A DNA stretch of 60,000 nt, from contig NC_088318.1 of assembly GCF_910592395.1 (NCBI RefSeq), positions 4,156,001 through 4,216,000 of the forward strand, in the 5' to 3' direction. This document shows, piece after piece, positions 1 through 12,630 of the stretch. This stretch comes from Lineus longissimus (Eukaryota > Nemertea > Pilidiophora > Heteronemertea > Lineidae). The position numbers were made by a program, and so were the translations under genes. The number at the start of each line of letters is the position of its first letter. The first letter of the stretch is position 1. The notes beneath the pieces were generated by a model, which made no database searches, was not told the DNA's origin, and saw nothing but the letters and a program-made list of their open reading frames with translations.

Positions 1-2686
1 TAGGCCTACCAAATTGGTTCTTCAAAATCATAACTTGCAATGTGATAGGCTGGGTCCCTTTACTTTACATGACTACTGAATACATGAATGTCATGGAACA
101 GACTATGAGATGATCAAGAAGACCCTACAATTACAAAGCGATGTTTACAGCGTAATTTAGTACATAAGACATACAAGGCAGCGAAAAAAACGTATTCCCT
201 GGTGCACATATCGAGATTTGTTAGGTTGGTGGAGTCGATGTATAATCTTCGAGGTTGGGTTCACTATCTTAGATATTCTAATGCTTCATGTTTCCAACCC
301 TACGTTTTGATACAGGGTACCGCTAAGTGGGGTGAATAGGCCCAGTGGGTTGAAATCGCCCCAGGTCTCAAAATCTCATTTGTGCTAAACTATGATAAGC
401 TGGGTTATCTTTGACATGACTTTGTACAGCGATTCAGTTGGAACAGAAGATTTACCATCTACATTGTATGGCTCAGGCTGAAGGGTGGAAAATGTATTGG
501 GACACTTTCACCCCGCTCTGGGTCAGTGTCACCCCGCTCTGGGTCAGTGTCACCCCGCTCCGGGTCAGTGTCACCCCGCTCCGGGTCAGTGTCACCCCAC
601 CTTCAGTAGGTACATGTCGGAAGGCTCATTTTCTCAAGCCTCTGATTGGGCTGATCACTTGGTACCCTCTACCCTCTGCAACTTCCAAGAGCAAGATAGG
701 TGTCAACTTAGACAAATGAGAAGTTTGGGAAAGAATAACGCTTTGAAGGATTTACGTAATTTTAAGATTATCTGCTGGATGTACACCAAAAAGTACAAAT
801 ATCTAGTCATAATGACATTAACATGTAAGCAACATTGTCCACCACATAACTGATTGAAATCAAACTAGTCATCATCGGTAAAAAATGTCATAATTTTAAA
901 CCATTAACTGTTTATACAGCTTCCAAAAACAGTCTAGAACAACTTCACACTAATACGTACAGTTCTAGAAAAATTGTAGGATATTAGTTTACTCTATGAG
1001 AAATTATACTCGTCATTAATAGTTACGATACCACGTTTTTCACAACTACATACACGACCCCATTTCCAGCCAGGCAGTCGACAAAGAAATCTACGAATTT
1101 GTCTGCAAATTTTACAAAATATGCACAACATCACGCGAATAAGTTAAAACCGACAATTTCATTAATGCACTTTCATTGTGAGCAAAATGCAAGGCACTCG
1201 CCTCGAACCTCGCCATATATTAATTAATCTACCGCAACACGTTACAAGTATTATTTGATGAATTAACGTTCTACAGAAAATACTACTGAATCTAATATAT
1301 ACAGTGTGAATGGCAGTTATAAAGACATCCGTGTCTGAATGTAGAGACATCTGTGTCTGTGTCTTAATTAGTCCAGTCATCTTGTAGTCGATAGTCCAGT
1401 CAATTAAAGTTGGCGTTGGCCGTCTTCAGTTTAGAAAACACCTTAGTAGAAATACTCCCTGATGTTACTCTGATGATTTCTTCCATTTTCTACGCTACTT
1501 TTGTCATAGTTCATAAGTGCGGAAATAATGAGAGAGATTGAAATTCCGAAACTAATGTCTTTGCTACAATGATGGCAAATAGCCATCGTTCAAAAAAATC
1601 TTGGCTACCACTTCCAGCCAAGCAATTACCACTGATTGGAAGTAAAAATCGAACTGGGATAATAGGTTTGCCTGGCTATACGGAATTCAAACTGAGTACA
1701 GATTAAATACATGGTGTAGATAGCTCTGTAGCATAGAACATGCTAATTTTGCCACCTCTGGGTTACTTTTCTACTCCCTGAAACATTTGCCAAGCGACAA
1801 AATGGATAATATTTCTATTGCATCGAAATTCCTTTCATCACAATAGAAACACTTTCTGAGGATACCTCATTTTACTGTCCTTTGGGGTGGCAAAGTTAGA
1901 ATGTTTTATTGTACTAAAATTCACGACAGACGTGGCTTAGATGATAAAAACAGGCAAGCATGGCTGAGAAATATGTTTTGAGTATGAGTAGGGTTTTTAA
2001 GCATGATCTTCATTGGCCAGGTTGGGTTTGTGATAAATCTTTCTCAAAACATAATGAAGGAATGTAAATTAAGCAACCTCGACTTATTTCATCTGCCTAA
2101 TAGTTAAATCTTTACCAAATGCACCACAGTTTCACTATCTCACAATGAACAACTTTTGGTCCAAACTGAAGCACATTATTCAAATCGCACATCAATTTTT
2201 GTGCCTTTTGTATTTCTTTGATAACACCACACATGAGTTTGGCAGGAAATACATAAATTCATGTCAATTTTGGCATACATTTCCAAATACGGGAACCCCT
2301 TGAACAACTCGAAGTGAAAATGGCAACATTTTAACACACAGTTACAATCATGCTTTTTATCTACGCTCTCATCGCAATTTCGAATTATTATATATTAAGA
2401 CTACGGCTCAATCAACTTAGGACCAAAAGATCCCCATCTAGTGTTACTTACACAAATGACACCCTGTCTTCCCTTCCAGTTCAGAATGGACCGCACCAAT
2501 AACAAGGTGATGACAGTCTATTCGGAATTGGAGGGGTGACAGGTTAAGCACAATGAAATCTTGATGTCTATCTTTTCGGGTGATATGAAAATTTGCCAAA
2601 AACATCAAACTAACCCCATTTCTGAATGTATTTTCCCAATTTTAAACTACTCTATGCAAATTTGCCACTGCAAATTTCAAACAACA
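1..2686. other. 3' flank of the septin gene, no gene recognised
   Basis: No open frame here has recognisable domains or plausible exon structure. The only structure noted is the short minisatellite at 509-597. Otherwise it is AT-rich single-copy-looking sequence. Confidence 0.5.
509..597. repeat. 21-bp minisatellite, about 4 copies
   Basis: The unit CACCCCGCTCTGGGTCAGTGT is repeated about four times with CTCTG/CTCCG variants. Because 21 is a multiple of three, it produces repeated peptides in spurious open frames on the plus strand. Confidence 0.9.
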
Positions 2687-2852
2687 TCAAGTTTCATTGC
2701 GCGTACATTTACAATCGACAGAGATAATGAATGATATATGAAAAGCGTTTTGGTTAATGAGACATAAAGATTTCATGCCCAGCTGCCCAAGAAAAGATTG
2801 GGAGAGACATCTTCTCGGGTTCACACGGCAGAGAGTCAAGACTAGCCAATCA

Positions 2853-2992
2853 TTTATTGTCCAAGCAGAGAACAGAACAGCTTCTTGCAATATTCTCAAG
2901 AGAACATGGCTAATTTTCGTCACAATGTCGAAGGCAGGGAGAAATACAGCTGTTCACCAGATGTTTCCGACGTCAAACGAAACATTTTTATT
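2853..2992 (-). terminator. Candidate polyadenylation signals for the septin transcript
   Basis: On the minus strand AATAAA occurs at 2992-2987 and again at 2858-2853, about 340 and 480 bases beyond the end of the second open frame. These are the first canonical hexamers I noticed past the terminal exon. Cleavage sites cannot be confirmed from sequence. Confidence 0.3.
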
Positions 2993-3334
2993 TACATCCG
3001 AAGAAAAATATGAATCGAAACTTTTAGAATTGAAAACTTTTTATACGACCATGACTGCATGGATTTATACAATCTATTATACAATATTCTAAAACAGCAG
3101 AGCACACTGTTTACACTGAATAAAGCACTGCGTCTTGTTTTAGTGGCATTGGCTATGGAAAAGCAACTCTTTTTGGAATGAAACTCTAATATTCTTATCG
3201 TTATGAACAGCTGCTACTGATGTATTTTACAATTGTTTATATTTGGCACCAATTTTGGCCCAGCTACACAGCCGGAGCTGAACTGATTCAAATTCAAACA
3301 GTCTTCCTGATATGTTCAAGTCAAATTCTCCACA

Positions 3335-3711
3335 TCACAGCTCTGTCCTGTTCTCTGCTTTTGTATACTTCCCCCATTTCCCCTTCTTCCCGCGGCGACG
3401 TGGCATATCATCGTCACTGCTGTGCGGTGACAATACCCCTTCGTCCTCCGTCGTCGTCATGTAATCAAACTCCGACAAATCCGAGACGTCCGTGATGCTC
3501 CCCTCGCGACGACTAACAGATTCGTCGTCGCCATCTTTTTTCAAACTCATCCCGTCGCTGTTCGTCTCGGAAGAAATGAGCGACCTCGTATCGGACTTTT
3601 TCATTGACGTATATTTTCTTGACGCACGTTTCTTGAATGACGGGGCTGTGCGCCTAAGTAAAGATGCCTTTCTTCTTTTCTTTCTTGTGCTTATCCTTCC
3701 CATCAATGGAA
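3335..3711 (-). CDS. Second open frame in the septin terminal exon (possible alternative C-terminus)
   Basis: Shifted by one base relative to the septin frame, this frame is open for about 125 codons to TGA at 3335. It reads LMGRISTRKKRRKASLLRRT at first, then a Ser/Asp/Glu-rich part (SSETNSDGMSLKKDGDDESV, DVSDLSEFDYMTTTEDEGVL) and ends in PRRRGKKGKWGKY. Composition (basic then acidic/serine, many CpG-containing codons) looks coding rather than 3' UTR-like. No listed exon ends in the phase needed for the standard acceptor. Use of the AG at 3697-3696, starting the exon at 3695, would join exon 12 in this frame. It could instead be a GC-rich untranslated region open by chance. Confidence 0.35.
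3654..3711 (-). CDS. SEPTIN7: Septin terminal coding exon 13: lysine-rich C-terminus
   Basis: The acceptor CTCTTTTCAG gives T|TCC and completes AAA GAT with exon 12. The tail reads DSIDGKDKHKKEKKKGIFT then TAG at 3654-3656. The ending KKKGIF closely resembles the vertebrate septin 7 end KKKGKIF, which fixes the frame and the exon despite the 13.6-kb intron. A second, longer open frame runs through the same exon and beyond the stop (see separate entry). Confidence 0.93.
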
Positions 3712-5225
3712 CTGAAAAGAGACCTTTGAGAGTCAAGAACCATTAGTCAAAACAGCCAACACTCAGCATGCAAGACCGAAGCTGGACCAGAGTCTGAAAA
3801 TTGATTGAAAAGTCGAAGTACACAGGTGGCGTACCTTCTCAATAATTAGGATGTGGTGACCTTGTCAATTACTTCATTTCAATTACTCCATAATGTTGAA
3901 AACCGTCTTTTAACAATCAGGAATCTGGACCGCATGAGAATGCACGGAATAGTCCTCATGTGTTCCAAATATTTTTATCGCATGGGCAGCTCACCCTCAA
4001 AGGTAATGCAATATTTGTGACAGGCATTTTCACCTAACTTTCTTCAAAATGTACCCTGGAATATTGAGAAGGGTACCAGAGACTTTCTTATGTTCTAAAA
4101 GACTGTCCCTGATGAAAAAATTCCGGCGATTTTGGAAGAATTTGAAAGAACTTTCCAGGGCAAAAGTTTGATTTCCTCTGGTTGTGTCTACCGGATCAAT
4201 GCACTTGAATTTGGGTATATGATCAAATTCAATACGTTTTGGCCTGACGTCAGCACCTGTGACTTCAGCTTAATCAATCAACTTTCAAAAGCGAACGAAA
4301 CCACAGAGGGGCGAACAAGTGAACTGGAAACTAGACGTTTGACAAGGTACAAAGCCAAGCTACACCAAGATCAGTGAGGATTCAATACAATCCCTGGAAA
4401 CGCCTCAAGAACAACTTCCAAGAGGTCCTACTCAACACAAAACGTCCAGTTTATTTTGGAATGATGATAGTGATTGTGGGCCATCATCACTGATCTTGAT
4501 GATGAACAATGCTTTACAACAAATCTGGGCTGCAGGTATACCAGAACCCACTTCCCAACTGGCTGCTCGAGGGTCAACTCCATCCCGGACTGCAGCACAC
4601 AAATTCAAAATCTGACCATCTTGACCTTCTACATCATGATTAGAGATGGCATGAATCATACTCTGTTGTCAAGAGCACTTTTCAGAGGTTTGGCCAAAAG
4701 GTAAAGGGAAGGGGAAGCAGAAAATGCCTTAAAAAGCCCCAAAACTAGCTGAAGTCACATTTTATATTGGAAGTTGCACTTCTTTCCTGCTAATGATGGT
4801 GATAAGTTCATGTTTACCTCCATCGAATGCAAGTTAGTTAGGATATTGAAGTATGCGTCTAATCATGTAGAAATTACACGTGACGTTGAGGAATTGGAAG
4901 ATAAAGCAAATATGCGATATCAAATGCATGATTTTGAAAGCGATAATGAATAAAATATTTTTGAGAATGAAAATTGAAAATTCAGCTTGGTCTTCAACCA
5001 TAGTTGAATCTGTGTGAGGACTTGAAAGATTCATGAGGTTAAACTTTATCTAAATAAACATTCCCTTGCTCTAAAATGTATTCCTAACTACATGTAGAAA
5101 GATAATTGAAAGTAAAGTCAAGGAGAGTGTTCTAAAATGATAAATCTAAGAGAGAAATCTAACACTAGTATTGGCAAAGAGGCTTATCCGTTAGGAAGCC
5201 ACGGCAGATTTCTAGACAAGATGAC

Positions 5226-5336
5226 TGAACCACTGCTGTAATGATCGAACCACTTCTGTAATGATCGAACCACTTCTGTAATGATCGAACCACTTCTGTA
5301 ATGATCGAACCACTTCTGTAATGATCGAACCACTAC
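5226..5336. repeat. 20-bp minisatellite, about 5.5 copies
   Basis: The unit GAACCACTTCTGTAATGATC is repeated almost perfectly, inside the last septin intron. Confidence 0.92.
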
Positions 5337-6637
5337 TTTGCAGGTGATACTGCTTAAGGTACTGACCGACTTTCACTCAGAATCTTTGGTTAAAGTGACT
5401 GTCACACTGGCTATAATCAGTCGGTTCCAAAAGGGTACCCAGCCAACAAAGATAATTCAGGCAGTTGATTACTGCAAACTGTGAAATGTTGGCTAATTTT
5501 CTCATTTTCAATTGGTAGTAGTCTAGATGTTGCATGAGCTGGCCAAATTTAGTGCTCGATGCATTGGAGATCCCCCAAAATTGAAATGTTCCGAAAAACT
5601 TCACAGTTTGCAGTCGATACTTGATCTGTAAGGCAAATTCTGTAGATGCACGACTACCTGTCACGTTGCAAGGCAGAAATAAGCAAAATCCAAAGTCCCC
5701 CATAAAATGTACACTTTCAAGTCTAATCGAAATAACAAATTTTATAGCTCCTTCACCGATGTCCGTAAGCCTACTCACAAATGAATGCCCTCAACCCCTT
5801 TTTCTTAGGAGTTCTAGGAGTTGCAGGGACACTGCAGGTTGAGATAAGACACATGCACTAAAATATGCCGACCACAAGACTATAAGCTTAACCATGAAAC
5901 GCGCATGCAAACCTAAAATAACTTGTACATTGAAACACGTGGCTAAAAGTTGAACTATTTAAAGGAATGGGGAGGTTTCTGTTGTAGTATCGATGTATAA
6001 GCCATACATATGCCACCAACCAAGTGAAATTGAAAAACAACCCTGTACAGTGTTATTATCACATTTTAATTTTTTCTGACTATCATACCCAGAATTTTGT
6101 CCCCACAAGGACCTGAAAGCGCTGGCCCCATTTCTCGGGCAAAAAGGCCAAAGGTCAGCATGTGACCACTGAACTGGTCATTAGGAAATCATGCATTATG
6201 ATTGGTCAATCAAATGATATTACAATTATTCAGGTCTGCTCTTGCTTTGGATGCAAAATCTCAGAGAATTAAACAGCGTCTGAAAATACAGAGGATATGA
6301 CTCAAATTCAGAGCAAACTTTTGTACAAAAGTCAGATTTTAGTCGGATATCAACAGTGGTACATTGTTAAGTCTATTATCCAACTTTACACTTTTACCCC
6401 CGTATAGCATGAAATCTTTCAGTAGAACTCAGATGAGCGGCACAACCAGCACTACAACCGGAGCTTTTCTGACCAGTACCGATTTAAACCCCTGGGCGAG
6501 GGGGGGGGGTTAAGCAAGGAGGTTTGCCGAGAGCAGCAGTACGACAGTGTGGATCGGACCAGAGACCTCTTGATGGCAAGCCCAGTGGCGAGAGTCACAA
6601 GACTTCCATGGCGGCTAATTAAAGAAAATAGTATTTT

Positions 6638-6985
6638 CAGGCCCAATGTGGCCAACCTGATAGCTATACAGGCACAATTTGCAAAATCCTGATAGCTATA
6701 CAGGCCCAATGTGGGAAATCTGATAGCTAAACAGGCCCAATGTGAGAAACACAATAGCTATACAGGCCCAATGTGCGAAACACGATAGCTATACAGGCCC
6801 AATGTGCGAAACCCAATAGCTATACAGACCCAATGTGGGAAATCTGATAGCTAAACAGGCCCAATGTGAGAAACACAATAGCTATACAGGCCCAATGTGT
6901 GAAACACGATAGCTATACAGGCCCAATGTGCGAAACACGATAGCTATACAGGTCCAATGTGCAAAACATGATAGCTATACATGAT
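6638..6985. repeat. 31-bp minisatellite, about 11 copies
   Basis: The unit begins GATAGCTATACAGGCCCAAT and ends GTGCGAAACAC, with variable GTGGGAAATCT and GTGAGAAACAC versions. TAGCTA is a small palindrome in each unit. It is intronic. Confidence 0.93.
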
Positions 6986-7886
6986 ACTACAACGGAAACC
7001 TCAATGACAATAGGCAATAACTGAACGACAGGATGATGATAATGATAAACGACAAGGCGTGAAATAAATGATTACCCAAGTCCTCAGGGTCATCTTGTTG
7101 CCAGGTCTAGAAAGGTAGAGAAATGATGAGAAAATGTGCAGGAATCATGAAGACGCTCCATGGGAATCTATCGCCTGGTTTGTGGTTTACCAGGATTGAA
7201 TTCTTCAGTGAATCGGTGATGAAGTGTATTCCTTAAAGCCCCACAGTATGCCATCTTGGAAACCTGAGTTGAGAAAATCTTCGATCTGCTCGAGATGTTT
7301 AACATTTTTAAGGTAAAGGTGCATACAGTGGAGATTTAAAGCTGACCTGTCACCAATACACTCAAGGATTTGTTTGGTACATTCACAGCGTACTCCACCA
7401 AACTGTGCTGAAATCCATACAATCTATAGCTAACATCTACCAGTAGGTAAATAATACACAGAAAAATGTCTCCAATCAAGACAAAAAAGGTTCTTGAATC
7501 ACATAAGTTTCAAGTCTTCGATCTAATCATAAGTCTGACATCATAAGTTACATCATGACGTCATGCTGAAATGCACAGTGCATCAAAAATTTGCCTAAAA
7601 AAGCTACAGTGATCTATAAAGTGTCTCTACCATTACTGAAATATACTCAGTATAGCAGGTACATGATTCGCTATGCTAACTTTCCCTAGCGATGAAAACG
7701 TCATCATTTCTCTAACCTTTGGTGGATCAGCCTTGGCGATTTGACACCAGACAACTCGGGTAACACTACATCCCTGCTGTAGAGAACAGAACATGTTTTA
7801 GCAGGGTTTTTTCTGTCTACTACAATATCGTGCCTATGGTTCCTCTCATTTCAAATTTGCCAGAACTTTGTTCAATTTTTAAACCC

Positions 7887-8470
7887 CTGAAAAGCACTGA
7901 TTTGAAACCAATTTCAGAGCACTGATTTGAAACCGATTTCAAAGCACTGATTTGAAGCCAATTTCAAAGCACTGATTTGAAACCGATTTCACAGCACCAA
8001 TTTGAAACCCATTTCAAAGCACTGATTTGAAATCAATTACAAAGCATTGACTTGAAATCTGTTTCAAAGCACTGATTTGAAACCAATTTCAGAGCACTGA
8101 TTTGAAACCGATTTCAAAGCACTAATTTGAAACCAATTTCAAAGCACTGATTTGAAACCGATTTCACAGCACCAATTTGAAACCCATTTCAAAGCACTGA
8201 TTTGAAACCAATTTCAGAGCACTGATTTGAAGCCATTTTCAAAGCACTGATTTGAAACCAATTTCAAAGCACTGATTTGAAACCAATTTCAAAGCACTGA
8301 TTTGAAACCGATTTCACAGCACCAATTTGAAACCCATTTCAAAGCACCGATTTGAAATCAGTTACAAAGCATTGACTTGAAACCACTTTCAAAGCACTGA
8401 TTTGAAACCAGTTTCAAAGCGTTGACTTGAAATCTGCTTCAAAGCATTGATTTAATACCTATCAAAACAC
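7887..8470. repeat. 25-bp minisatellite, about 23 copies
   Basis: The unit reads AGCACTGATTTGAAACCAAT then TTCAA. Copies diverge towards the right end (CATTGACTTGAAA variants), and some higher-order recurrence of variants (CAGCACCAATTTG) is visible. It is intronic. Confidence 0.93.
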
Positions 8471-10164
8471 CAATTTGAAACTGTCAAAGTGTATAATTTG
8501 AATCCTGTTTTTAAAGTACTGAGTTGAAATCATTATCACAGCACTTGTACATCAATCTGAAACTTTTTTCAACCAATTTTTCCCTTTTTGTTTCATGCTG
8601 AATTCCGTGTTAAATTGTTCTTTCACATGTATTGAGTTGATCCTGGCAAATTTGAATCTGAATCGAACGCGGAAAAACGTATACCATATAGCTGCAAGCT
8701 TGAGGTGGAGCCTAATATCTGTGCTGAAAGTCACAATCGGCAGAGAGAGTTTCGGTGAAAAAAAAACGAGAGATGGGGAGTAAAATGTAAGCAAAGCTGT
8801 GGATTTGACAATGGAAGCATATTTTTTGATTCCAGAAGCACAAAATAATGATAAAGCCTAATTAAATTTTTTTGACGGATGACAAAGGAATTGGGATGAA
8901 AGTTCCACAGATGAAATTAATGAGATGATATAAAGGGTGTCACAGAGAGAACTACCAATTATGGCAATATCATTTGACCAAATATTTTAACAGTCGGCTT
9001 CAAGATTTTTAGTAGCGTCATCAGTTGACAGGAGAAATTACTGAATCACAGGCGTTTTGTTTACACTGTCCTATAAAACAGTGAGTAATTTTGAGCCATC
9101 GTTTCAAAAACAAAACGGCCAACGATGTCATTGGAAGATCCTTCTTGGACACCCTTCAATCCTGTATGTGAAATGTCTGTTTGGTGAAAGAATGAACAGA
9201 GCCTGCAACATAAAGAGCAGTTACTTGAGAGAATTCCGGACTGGCACTCATTTGTTTAGCGTGTCCCTTCTTTACAATTTAAGAGAAGATGGATTGAAAG
9301 CTCATGAAATGTTTATCACATACAATGTACAGTAAAAATCGGTCAAGAGCTGTTGCAATTTCAAAGTACTACAAAAACTAATATATCAATACAACGTTGT
9401 CTTGCAACCAAGTGGGACGAGACAGCTCCTGGCCGACTTTACTTTAGGCCACAAATAATACAAACATATATGCACCTTTCCAGAAATGGGGCGCCGAGTG
9501 TCCGAAATAGTGATGTCATAAGGGGAAACTACAGGCCTTATGGTGGAGGGACAAAGGAGATAGTCATCGTTGACCAACACACTTGAATGCCTTTGATGAC
9601 GGACAAGGGGGAAAAAGTTAGTTCAAATGCAAGCCACCAATTTCGGGAAGCATGTATATGACTTCGGGACCAAGCAATGCAAAAATCATCTGTGACCAAG
9701 TAAACGATAGGGAGGAGGAATCTCAGGCAATACTTGAGGCTAAAATAAATGACGAAAAATCGGGAGGGGTGAAAATGGAGAACCATTCTAACAGTAGAAC
9801 CATTCCAGTGGATGTCTCTACCATGAGGACTCTATTTGCTAAAGTCCAAATCGGGAACTTGAATCGACTGTTGCAGTTTGGAGGCTACCTCCACTTAAGT
9901 AAGGGAAAGCAGTTGAAAATTTAACTGTTCTGAATAGAAGGGTTCTACTGTTTGCAGTTACAATACATGATGAAGACTTGTTGACATGGAAAATGCAGAT
10001 GATTTTATGGCTTCCTGACAAAGATGGGTTATGATAACCTGGATTTCATGGGCTTGATGTATGAACTGGTTGATAGGCATTGCCAAGGTATCAATGTAGA
10101 TGTTTAGAAAGGGGGTACGTGTGGATTACACACTTTTCTAACTGCTTCAAAATTTTCAAATTTG

Positions 10165-10510
10165 CAGTGCGACACAGTCACATTTTGATCCTTCATGATA
10201 ACATTTGCAGTGTGACACAGTCACATTTTGATCCTTCATGATAACATTTGCAGTGTGACACAGTCACATTTTAATTCTTCATGATAACATTTGCAGTGTG
10301 ACACAGTCGCATTTTGATCCTTCATGATAACATTTGCAGTGTGACACAGTCACATTTTGATCCTTCATGATAGCATTTGCAGTGTGACACAGTCACATTT
10401 AGATCCTTTATGATAGCATTTGCAGTGTGACACAGTCACATTTAGATCCTTCATGATAACATTTGCAGTATGACACAGTCACATTTTGATCCTTCATGAT
10501 AACATTGGCA
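10165..10510. repeat. 43-bp minisatellite, 8 copies
   Basis: Each unit contains GTGTGACACAGTCACATTTT followed by GATCCTTCATGATAACATTTGCA. GTGTGACACAGTCACA is an imperfect palindrome. Copies are highly similar, suggesting recent expansion. It is intronic. Confidence 0.93.
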
Positions 10511-10870
10511 GTGCCTACTATGTGTGATATCAAGTATGGATATACTTGGTGATATGAATGCAACATAAAATTGTTCTGAAGGCAAACAGGGATGTAGTGT
10601 CTTATGCCAACATGGATGGAAGGGGAAGGACATTTCCAAAAACAAGACAGAAACTTGGGAGACAAAACATGGGAGTAATGAAACTGGTGTGCTTTCAAAA
10701 TTTAACCTTTAACTTTGATTTTTTCTTAAAACCCAAAGGGAGAAATGTGTAACAAAAAAAAGTGCAGCCAAAAGGCAATTAATAGCAACTGAACTTTGTA
10801 CATTTTATTTGTTGGGACGTTGTGCATTTCAGCGGTGTCGTTAATACGCTGCACCAGCAACTTGCAACTG

Positions 10871-10891
10871 TTGTTGTTGTTGTTGTTGTTA
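10871..10891. repeat. (GTT)n microsatellite
   Basis: Seven consecutive GTT trinucleotides in the last intron. Confidence 0.9.
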
Positions 10892-12124
10892 TGGGTTAGA
10901 CGTCGAGTCAAATGTTACATAATGTACAGCCTCGTGAAGAAAATCAAGGTTTCTGGCTTTCGGCAGCAGGATTTTCTGAGATTCTCATTCGTGCATGTAC
11001 TTCACTGCGAGACATCCTGTATATACAGCTTTCAACAATGCATTTCGTGGCCATGACGCAATACCATGCATTTCAACATGCATTCCTGCACTGCATCATG
11101 ATGTTATGAGACCAGCATTTCAGACAACGGTATCATAGCATACGCAATGACCCAAAGGACCGACATACAGGTTCATCTTCGTGGATCAGATACACAGAGT
11201 CTTCTGTACAAATCTGTGAACTGTTTCAAACTTTACAACAAAGAAACTCCAGCCATGCACTCGTTGAAGCCAGTCAACCCCAGCTGCCCTAAGCCATACA
11301 AACCTAAATTTGCTAAAGACGGCCGCACAGGACAATAAAGAATTACCCAAAAGATGAACTCCGTACAAATCTACAGATAAACATGCATAAAGAAGTTAGT
11401 AGAAGGCAAAGGGTCGAGAGGGTTTTTAGTCATACCAAGAATGACGAGATTCGCGTATCCTTCATCCTAATCCCACCACTTCCGTTGACGAGATTTCGGA
11501 TTACCGCTGAATATAAAGTGCTTTTGATAAATCGCTGACGCTCTTCCAGTCTTGTGAATAATGCATTTATGGAGGAGAGAAGATTGTGATGTAACGTCCA
11601 GAGAGGAGTCTTGAGGAAATGGCTTGACAATATCCCAAATTAAGGGACCGGACATGGGCCGCCCCTAAAAGAAAGGCTGAAGTATCTCTAAAACAAAGGC
11701 CAGATAAATATCCCTAAAAAAACGGCTGGACAATTATCTTAACTTTTAAAATAAAGGCTGGATGGACTTTTCTAGGACAGACAGTTATCACAAACAAAGG
11801 CCACAAAAGTATCCCTCAAATGACGACGATTTTCACTAAACTTGAGGCCAGACAAGTGTCCTAAAGATACATTTGTAAGGCTATTTATAATACTAATTCA
11901 CACATGGTACAAACATTCGCTTTCTGCTTTTGACTTGATAATCGACCATGTTAGAAAGACAACAGTTTTTCTCAGAAATGTTTTCAAGTGCAAAAGGTTT
12001 TGCATCACACAATCGAGTTCGAGAAAAGGTGAATTGGTGCCACAATCAGCAGTAGTTGGAACAAAATCTGACAATTTCAAGATTTTGTATCCGAGGTAAG
12101 GCTAGCGCATCAACAAGAACTCTA

Positions 12125-12520
12125 ATGAATGAGGAACCGGCGCGATTTATCCGCCGCGTGGCGCTGCAATCGATCATACCAAAACTCTCCATTTCCAAAT
12201 CCAATGCATTATCATGTTATTTCTGAGCCCGAAAACGATCGCCTATTTTCGACCGATTTCGGTGACGTTTGCATCTTACTGTTTTAAATCTATTGAGTTA
12301 TCAGTTTCTTAAGATAATTTTGCGGAAAATATGCGCGATGCCAGTTATTGGGCACGTTTTCTGTTGCTGAAATCCTGTGCAAAAATGTACGCAATGTTTT
12401 CCCGTGATTGGCCTCATGCGACGTCAACAGACCAGAAAATGACGTCATGGCGTCAGAAGGTACGATCGATTGTGGCGCCGCCACTGGCATTTATCTTAAC
12501 GCCGGTTCCTCATTCATTCA
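12125..12520. mobile_element. Non-autonomous MITE-like element with ~60-bp imperfect terminal inverted repeats
   Basis: The left end ATGAATGAGGAACCGGCGCG...GGCGCTGCAATCGATCATACC reappears in inverted orientation at the right end (GGTACGATCGATTGTGGCGC...CGCCGGTTCCTCATTCAT). The interior, about 275 bp, has no transposase frame. The target-site duplication is unclear because the ends lie in ATGA/TCAT-rich sequence. Confidence 0.65.
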
Positions 12521-12524
12521 TGCG

Positions 12525-12630
12525 TGTGCATAACTGAATACAAAATCCGTTCAAATTTTGTAGCAATTTTTGCCTCCGGTGATGCTGATTCAAAGTCCTG
12601 AATGGAGTGCTGTGAGAGAACAGCTTTGAA
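12525..12630 (-). repeat. Dispersed repeat copy, related to 24500-24595
   Basis: Read on the minus strand this stretch (GACTTTGAATCAGCATCACC...CAGTTATGCACACGCA) resembles plus-strand GTCTTTCAATCAACACCACG...CAGTTATGCACGCACA at 24510-24590. Similarity is only moderate, so the copies are old. It directly abuts the MITE at 12125-12520. Confidence 0.5.

Noticed and set aside
438-853. Plus-strand open frames of 93 and 122 codons with repeated VTPL or CHPALGQ peptides
   Set aside because: The frames are created by the 21-bp minisatellite; no splice or domain support.
3492-3746. Plus-strand open frame of 84 codons opposite the septin terminal exon
   Set aside because: It is the antisense shadow of a coding, stop-poor, GC-richer exon.
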